A stretch of 6,582 nt of DNA from assembly GCA_937873805.1 (NCBI GenBank), contig CALMWO010000419.1, forward strand, positions 1 to 6,582, written 5' to 3'. The stretch comes from an uncultured Hyphomonadaceae bacterium. GTDB lineage: Bacteria; Pseudomonadota; Alphaproteobacteria; Caulobacterales; Hyphomonadaceae. Position numbers and translations under genes: made by a program. The notes under the pieces are model-generated. The model was not told where the DNA came from. It was given only the letters and a program-made list of their open reading frames with translations, and did not search any database. Positions 1 to 4,500 of the stretch are shown one piece after another. Each line of letters starts with the position of its first letter. Position 1 is the stretch's first letter.

Positions 1-1
1 T

Positions 2-115
2 CTCGACGAGCGCCTGACACGCCTGTTCGAGAAGAACTTGGCGATGCTCATGAAGCTCCAGGACCTCCGCAATCAAGCAAGGCCGCCTACCCATGAGTCA
101 CGAAACGCTAGCTGA
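2..115 (+). CDS. 3' end of a truncated gene, unknown function
   Basis: The left edge of the window cuts this gene, leaving 37 codons in frame 2 that end at the TGA at 113-115. The visible C-terminus looks like an amphipathic helix, beginning LDERLTRLFEKNLAMLM and continuing KLQDLRNQ, followed by a short polar tail. Up to about base 70 almost every third codon position is G or C, as expected of a real gene in this DNA. The other two forward frames lack this bias, and one of them closes within 20 bases. The gene overlaps the next one by 23 bases, which suggests co-transcription. I do not recognise the family. The coding call rests on codon bias and the open frame only. Confidence 0.5.
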   Translation, partial: LDERLTRLFEKNLAMLMKLQDLRNQARPPTHESRNAS

Positions 116-446
116 TGATACACTCGAGTTGATGGCGCAGCTGGACTTCGAGCCATGGAAGCAGCAACCGGATGGTTGGGTGCCTCCGACCAATGCGGAA
201 TGGACAGACCTTGCCAATCCACACCTGATCTCGGTGCGCCTGGCTTGGCTGACACTTCACAAGTCCAAGGATGAACTGATGGCGATGTCCGCGGAACTGG
301 CCGACGAGGCGCTCATGGACCTGGTCGACCAGATCGGGCACTCTGCGGACTGGTTCAAGGGCCTCCAGGAGCTGCTGTCGGGCGCTGAGTGCCGGATCAT
401 GTGTGCGTACGCCGCGCGAGCAGTCCAATCCGACGTCGGGAGTTGA
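93..446 (+). CDS. Hypothetical protein, 117 aa, unknown family
   Basis: This encodes an acidic, probably soluble protein of 117 residues. No signal peptide, membrane segment or catalytic motif is visible. Residues 1-50 are rich in Trp and Pro (EPWKQQPDGWVPPTNAEW). The rest looks mostly alpha-helical, with stretches such as HKSKDELMAMSAELADEALM and the segment around DWFKGLQELL, so a small helical bundle is plausible. Codon use shows a strong GC bias at third positions, which supports real coding. ATG at 93 is the natural start, with a weak AAGG about 10 bases upstream. The start lies inside the end of the previous gene, and the next small gene begins 19 bases after the stop, so the three probably form one transcript. 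I do not recognise the family, and the neighbours give no function. Confidence 0.75.
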   Translation: MSHETLADDTLELMAQLDFEPWKQQPDGWVPPTNAEWTDLANPHLISVRLAWLTLHKSKDELMAMSAELADEALMDLVDQIGHSADWFKGLQELLSGAECRIMCAYAARAVQSDVGS

Positions 447-455
447 ATGCTCACT

Positions 456-460
456 GGAGG
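456..460 (+). promoter_or_regulatory. Strong ribosome binding site for the small ORF at 466
   Basis: GGAGG lies five bases before the GTG at 466. A TAG stop in the same frame sits immediately before that GTG (463-465), so translation of this frame can only begin at or after it. The site is the main reason to believe the 54-codon ORF that follows. Confidence 0.55.
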
Positions 461-465
461 GCTAG

Positions 466-630
466 GTGGAGGGACAGCTTCCCGACATCATTCGAGAATG
501 GCCCGCTTACCAGCGGTTTCCTCGTGATGTGGGTGCAAGTATTCGGCACATCGATCGTGTGTTTGGCGGAAGGCTGAGAGATCCCACGGGCTTGCCGGTA
601 TTTCCAGACGTAGCGCGGCGTCCGATGTAG
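466..630 (+). CDS. Small hypothetical protein, 54 aa, GTG start
   Basis: This is a short ORF running from GTG 466 to the TAG at 628-630. Its translation begins MEGQLPDIIREWPAYQRF, continues PRDVGASIRHIDRVFGGRL and ends PVFPDVARRPM. The protein is basic, with many Arg, Pro and Val residues. It has no membrane segment, signal peptide or zinc-binding cysteines. The perfect Shine-Dalgarno at five-base spacing, the 19-base gap from the previous stop and the protein-like composition argue that it is real. It is probably the last gene of the small left-hand operon, since an imperfect inverted repeat starts six bases after its stop. I do not recognise the family. It could also be the remnant of a longer gene cut off by the stop at 628. 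Confidence 0.5.
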   Translation: MEGQLPDIIREWPAYQRFPRDVGASIRHIDRVFGGRLRDPTGLPVFPDVARRPM

Positions 631-635
631 GTACC

Positions 636-674
636 TTCCCGGCCGTTCGAGGTCGCAGGCTAGTCCGGCCGGAA
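636..674 (+). terminator. Possible stem-loop after the small-gene operon
   Basis: TTCC plus GGCCG (636-639 and 641-645, with C640 bulged) can pair with CGGCC plus GGAA (666-674). This gives a 9-bp G+C-rich stem around a loop of about 20 bases, just after the stop at 630. There is no T-run downstream, so intrinsic termination would be weak at best. The call rests on position and pairing only. Confidence 0.25.
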
Positions 675-684
675 ATCGCCGAAA

Positions 685-709
685 ACGGTCATTGGCGCCT
701 TGTGACCGT
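685..709. promoter_or_regulatory. Inverted repeat upstream of the dioxygenase, possible operator
   Basis: ACGGTCA (685-691) and TGACCGT (703-709) form a perfect 7-bp inverted repeat with an 11-base spacer that contains the palindrome GGCGCC. It lies about 86 bases before the dioxygenase start, where a LysR- or IclR-type regulator of aromatic catabolism could bind. No regulator gene is in the window, so the role is inferred from position only. It may be chance. Confidence 0.25.
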
Positions 710-741
710 GGGACAGCGGCAACGCACCATCCTTGCATTTA

Positions 742-770
742 TTGTTAGGCCATTGATCGGCTGCTACCTT
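742..770 (+). promoter_or_regulatory. Weak sigma70-like promoter candidate for the dioxygenase
   Basis: TTGTTA (742-747) and TACCTT (765-770) are separated by 17 bases. The boxes match the -35 and -10 consensus at four of six and three or four of six positions. Transcription would start near 777, just ahead of the Shine-Dalgarno at 781. The match is weak. Confidence 0.25.
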
Positions 771-780
771 GCCGTTCACC

Positions 781-788
781 GAGGGAGA
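781..788 (+). promoter_or_regulatory. Ribosome binding site deciding the dioxygenase start
   Basis: GAGGGAGA lies seven bases before the TTG at 796. The alternative in-frame TTG at 769 has no purine-rich sequence before it, and this site would then fall inside the coding region. Starting at 796 also places the twin-arginine motif at residues 5-10, normal for a signal peptide. Confidence 0.55.
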
Positions 789-795
789 ACATTGC

Positions 796-1513
796 TTGCC
801 CTATCCGACAAGACGCGCTGGATTTGTTGCGATTGGCGCGGCCGCCACGAGCTTGATTTTCCCGGTCCGGGCGCAACAACAGCCGTCACGTTCGAACTTG
901 CCGTCCACACCGAACCTGGAAATCGACCCCTACTATCCAATACAGAAGCCGATCGTCCAGAATGCAGACCTCACGCGCGTTAAAGGTCGCAAAGGTCGCG
1001 CGGAGGGCCGAACAATCCTGCTTGCTGCGCGCGTGTTGGGATCCGATGGAACGCCCGTAAGAAACGCGACGATCGAAATCTGGCAAGCCGATACAAATGG
1101 ACGCTACGGGCATCCTGCAGAACCAGGAGGCCCTGCCGTCGATCGGAGCTTTCCAAGCTTTTCGCGTCGGAAGACCGAGGCCAACGGCCGCTTCTCTTTT
1201 CTTACTGTGAAGCCCGGCGCTTACCAGGCTCAAGGCATTCTGAGCGGCAACAAACCCTACATGCGCGCACCGGCACATTCACTTCGATATTACCGCAAAG
1301 TACGAACGGCGCATCACACACATGTCTTTTCGTGAAAACCAACCTGCGCTCTTTCAGGGCGACCTGACATTCCGAAAAGATCTAGGCATCGGTATCAACC
1401 CCAATCGCGATCCGATGACCGCGCCGGCTTTTAGTAAGCTTGGTGGAGATGCGCCGGGCCTCGAGCCGGGAGCCGAACTTTGCTCGCGGGACATCGTGCT
1501 TCGGAAGGGGTGA
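796..1513 (+). pseudogene. Tat-exported intradiol ring-cleavage dioxygenase, frameshifted
   Basis: This is a member of the intradiol ring-cleavage dioxygenase family (protocatechuate 3,4-dioxygenase beta-like), whose members use non-haem Fe(III) and O2 to open catechol-type rings between the two hydroxyls. From TTG 796 the protein starts with PTRRAGFVAIGAAATSL then PVRAQ, a twin-arginine-like signal peptide, so it would act in the periplasm. Family landmarks follow: DPYYPIQKP, NADLTRV, EIWQADTNGRYGH (ligand Tyr104) and KPGAY (ligand Tyr143). After the CCG at 1270-1272 the frame must shift by one base. Read from 1274 it continues HIHFDITAKY, supplying both His ligands, and ends DIVLRKG with TGA at 1511-1513, about 238 residues in total and near full length. 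In the unshifted frame it stops at 1335. No slippery sequence is visible, so this is a fresh pseudogene or a one-base sequencing error. The true substrate cannot be told. Many homologues of this Tat type are uncharacterised. Confidence 0.85.
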
Positions 1514-1542
1514 TGAACTCGCGCATAGTAGGCGAGCATTAT

Positions 1543-1578
1543 TGACCGTGCTGGCTCCATCAGAGGCAGGCACGGTCA
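1543..1578. terminator. Inverted repeat between convergent genes, possible bidirectional terminator
   Basis: TGACCGTGC (1543-1551) and GCACGGTCA (1570-1578) are perfect 9-bp arms around an 18-base loop. The repeat sits 30 bases after the dioxygenase stop, and its right arm contains the PKS stop codon (TGA read on the minus strand, 1576-1578). It is symmetric, so it could act on both strands. No clear T-run follows on either side, so intrinsic termination is not certain. Confidence 0.4.
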
Positions 1579-4500
1579 TTCGCCGGAGACGCAAATTTCA
1601 AAAGCGTCGATCAGCTGGGAAAGCGACGGCTCCGCGAACACAAGATCATGCTCGGCATCGACATCGAACGTCTTGATCTTGCCGCTCACAAACCGATCCC
1701 AACCCAAGGCCGGCCCACTGCGCAGGAAGTGCATGCGCGCATCCGTGGCGCGAATGACGACGACATCCAGTTCGCTCCGCGGTGTCTGATATGCCCATTG
1801 CGCGTTCTTGTAGGCACGATCGACGTCATCCGATGCCGCCTCCAGCGGCGTACGAACGACTGGCAGGTCAGGCACGCCCATGAGCTTACGCAGCATCGGG
1901 CGGAACTTGTACTTCCAGAGAACGTGCGGCAGTTCCAGGAAGCGATGAAGCTTGACCCGATGGAGGTTCTTTAAGTGATCCGGCATCGAAACCGGCCGGC
2001 GCATCTGCTCGGGCTCAAGCGTGTCAATGAGCATCAACATGCTGGTTTCCTGGCCTTCCTCGCGTAGACGCCGGGCCATTTCGTAGCCGATAACGCCGCC
2101 GCCGGAGTAACCCGCGAACATGTAGGGGCCCGTCGGCTGGACCTGCCGAATGGCGCGCAGATAGCGCTCAGCCATCACTTCAATCGTCTGGTCAGGCTCC
2201 ATCTTGCCATCAACACCGGCAGCCTGCAGCGCGTAGACGGGCTGTTCCGCGCGGACACGATCCGCGAAGGATTTAAAGACCAGCACGTTGCCGCGCGAGC
2301 CGTGAATAAAGAAGACCGGCGTTTGCCCCGCAACGCCCGGGCGCAAGCATACCAATGGCGACCAGGCCGCATCGCCGGCAGCAGGAATGTCCTGGCTCGG
2401 ATCAGCGAGCAGTTTTGCGAGATCGGCAATTGTCTGCGCCTCGAACAATGTCGCCAGCGGCAGCGATACCGAGAATTTCTTGCGGATGCCAGCGAACAGG
2501 CGAACGCCGAGCAGCGAGTTGCCGCCGAGGTCGAAGAAGTTGTCAGTCACGCCGACAGCCTTGAAGCCAAGAAGTTCGGCCCAGATCGCGGCAAGGACGC
2601 GCTCCGCGCCCGTCGTCGGCGCGACATACTCCGGCAAACCCGGCAGGCGCTCGAAGCCTTCGACACTGCCCTCGTTTATCGTCGTCTGGATCCTGGTCGC
2701 ATCGAGCTTGGCGCTCCATGCGTTCACGTCGACCGAAGACGCAATGACCTGCACAAGGCCGGGCTGCGCCATGATGCGATCAAGCGCATCCACGCCCTCG
2801 GCCGAACGAATGCCGTCGCGCAGGGCTTCGATCAATGCATCCTGGCGCTGCGTCGGCGCGGCGCGCGCGGCGACAGCAGCAAATGCCGTGGCGCCATCAA
2901 CGCGACGCATCGTGAAGCGTGCGATGTCCGCGAAGACGTTGCCAGGCTCGTCGGTGAGCGTGATGTCGAAATAGGCCAGACCCGTGCTTGCATCTGCGGT
3001 GCAGCGGACATGGCTGAAGACGTGGGCGGGCATGGCGCCGAACACGCGCACGCGTTCATAGCCAAGCGGCACATAGAAATCGCGACTGAGGTCAACACCC
3101 GGGATCAGCGCCTGCGCGCCCCCGGTCGCCATATCGAGCATCGCGGGATGAAGAACATAATCGCCGAGATCATTGACGAACGCAGCGTCCAGATTGAGCT
3201 CGATCAGCGCTTCATTTTGCCCGTAGCGCGTACGTTGTATATTGGCCCACCTTGGACCAAACGCCATGAAGTCCTGAACCAGTCTGCCATCGCTCGATGC
3301 TTCATCGCGTTGCGCGCAGCGAGCAGCGATGCTTGCGATATCGAGTCGCGCAGGCTGTTGTTCACGGCAGAGTTGCGCCCTGCCCATAGCGATGGGCGAG
3401 CTGTTCGGACCGCCTGCCCGCATAACAAAATCGCTCGCTTCGCCCGACGGCGTCAGCGTGATTTCGAGGCGCTGCGCTTTGTCTGCTTCCTTGCGAAAAG
3501 GGGCGATGAATTCGAGATTGCTCAGCTCGACAGGCTGGTTGCGGCGATCTTCTGCGTAGGCGGCACGCGCCAGCTCAACGAAGCCAGTCCCCGGAAGAAG
3601 GGCAATACCGGTTTTCGTCACGTGCTCGTTCAGCAACCAGGCTGCTTCGCCAGCAAAGGTTGCCACGAACGTGCGCTCCGCCCCTGTTTCACTGTACCCA
3701 TCGAGAGCCGGGTGACGGCTCGGCCGCGATGGCTCGATGCCGGTTGTATCGCGTCGATGTGCGGAAGCCGCCATGCCGACATCACGCCACGCATTCCAGT
3801 TTACGACAACGGTTCGCCCCCCGGCGCGGGTCGAGCGGGCGCGGGCGAACGCATCCTGGAACGCGTTCGCAGCGGTGTAGTCTGCCTGCCCCGGCAAGCC
3901 GAGGCTGGAAGCGACCGATGAGAACAACATCATGAAGTCGAGGGTCTCAGTGACAATCGCATCGAGAGCGAGCGTACCGTCAACCTTGGGCGAGAGCACG
4001 CGGCGGATCGCGTCAGATGTCTTGGTCATCATCGGCGCGTCGTCCATCACACCGGCCGCGTGAATGACGCCGTTCAACGGCCCAAAGGCCGCTCTGACCG
4101 ACGTCAGCGCAGCGGCAAGCGCGTTTCGATCCGTCACATCGCCGGCTAAGACCATCACGCGCGCACCGAGCGCACGCAGTTCACGCACTTTTGCGATGCG
4201 TTCTGCAACACGGCTGGACGGACTTTTCGCAAGAATGCTGTCCCACTTGTCTTCTGATGGAAGCTGTTCGCGCGCCAGCAGCGCGAGACGAACACGCTTC
4301 GAGCGGGCCATGTGGGTTGCGACCTCAAGCCCGATACCGCCGAGACCACCCGTGATGAAATAGACGCCGTCTTCGCGCGCCCACTCGGCGGCGCCAGCTT
4401 CGCTCGCCGGCAGTTGCCGCGACGTCGTTTGGCGGACCCAGCGACTTGCTGGTGCAAGCGCAACAATCGCGTCGCGCGTTTCCGCTCGAAGTTCGTTGGC

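Noticed and set aside
1..96. Frame 1 reading ending TGA at 94-96, giving an ATGA overlap with the ATG at 93
   Set aside because: The overlap looks like classic translational coupling, but frame 2 has the clear third-position GC bias and a helix-like translation. Frame 1 is Pro- and Ala-rich without such bias.
483..735. PKS bases 5133-4375 (residues 483-735) as an extra hidden DH or methyltransferase domain between AT and KR
   Set aside because: Length and motifs match the KR structural subdomain. No DH His motif or SAM-binding glycine motif is present. The coordinates given in this entry are residue numbers of the PKS.
451..738. 95-codon open frame on the minus strand
   Set aside because: It is antisense to the better supported small gene at 466-630, has no recognisable motif, and its upstream sequence shows no clear ribosome binding site.
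769..771. TTG 769 as the dioxygenase start
   Set aside because: No ribosome binding site precedes it. The TTG at 796 has a strong one and places the twin-arginine motif normally.
702..983. 93-codon open frame on the plus strand from GTG 702
   Set aside because: It overlaps the first third of the dioxygenase in another frame. The dioxygenase frame carries the family motifs.
1268..1275. Programmed frameshift in the dioxygenase
   Set aside because: No slippery heptamer or stimulatory structure is evident, and this enzyme family is not known to use recoding.
2302..3921. 539-codon open frame on the plus strand, opposite the PKS
   Set aside because: It lies wholly antisense to intact ACP, DH and KR coding. 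Its translation is Arg- and Ala-rich without any domain, as expected of the complementary frame of G+C-rich coding DNA.
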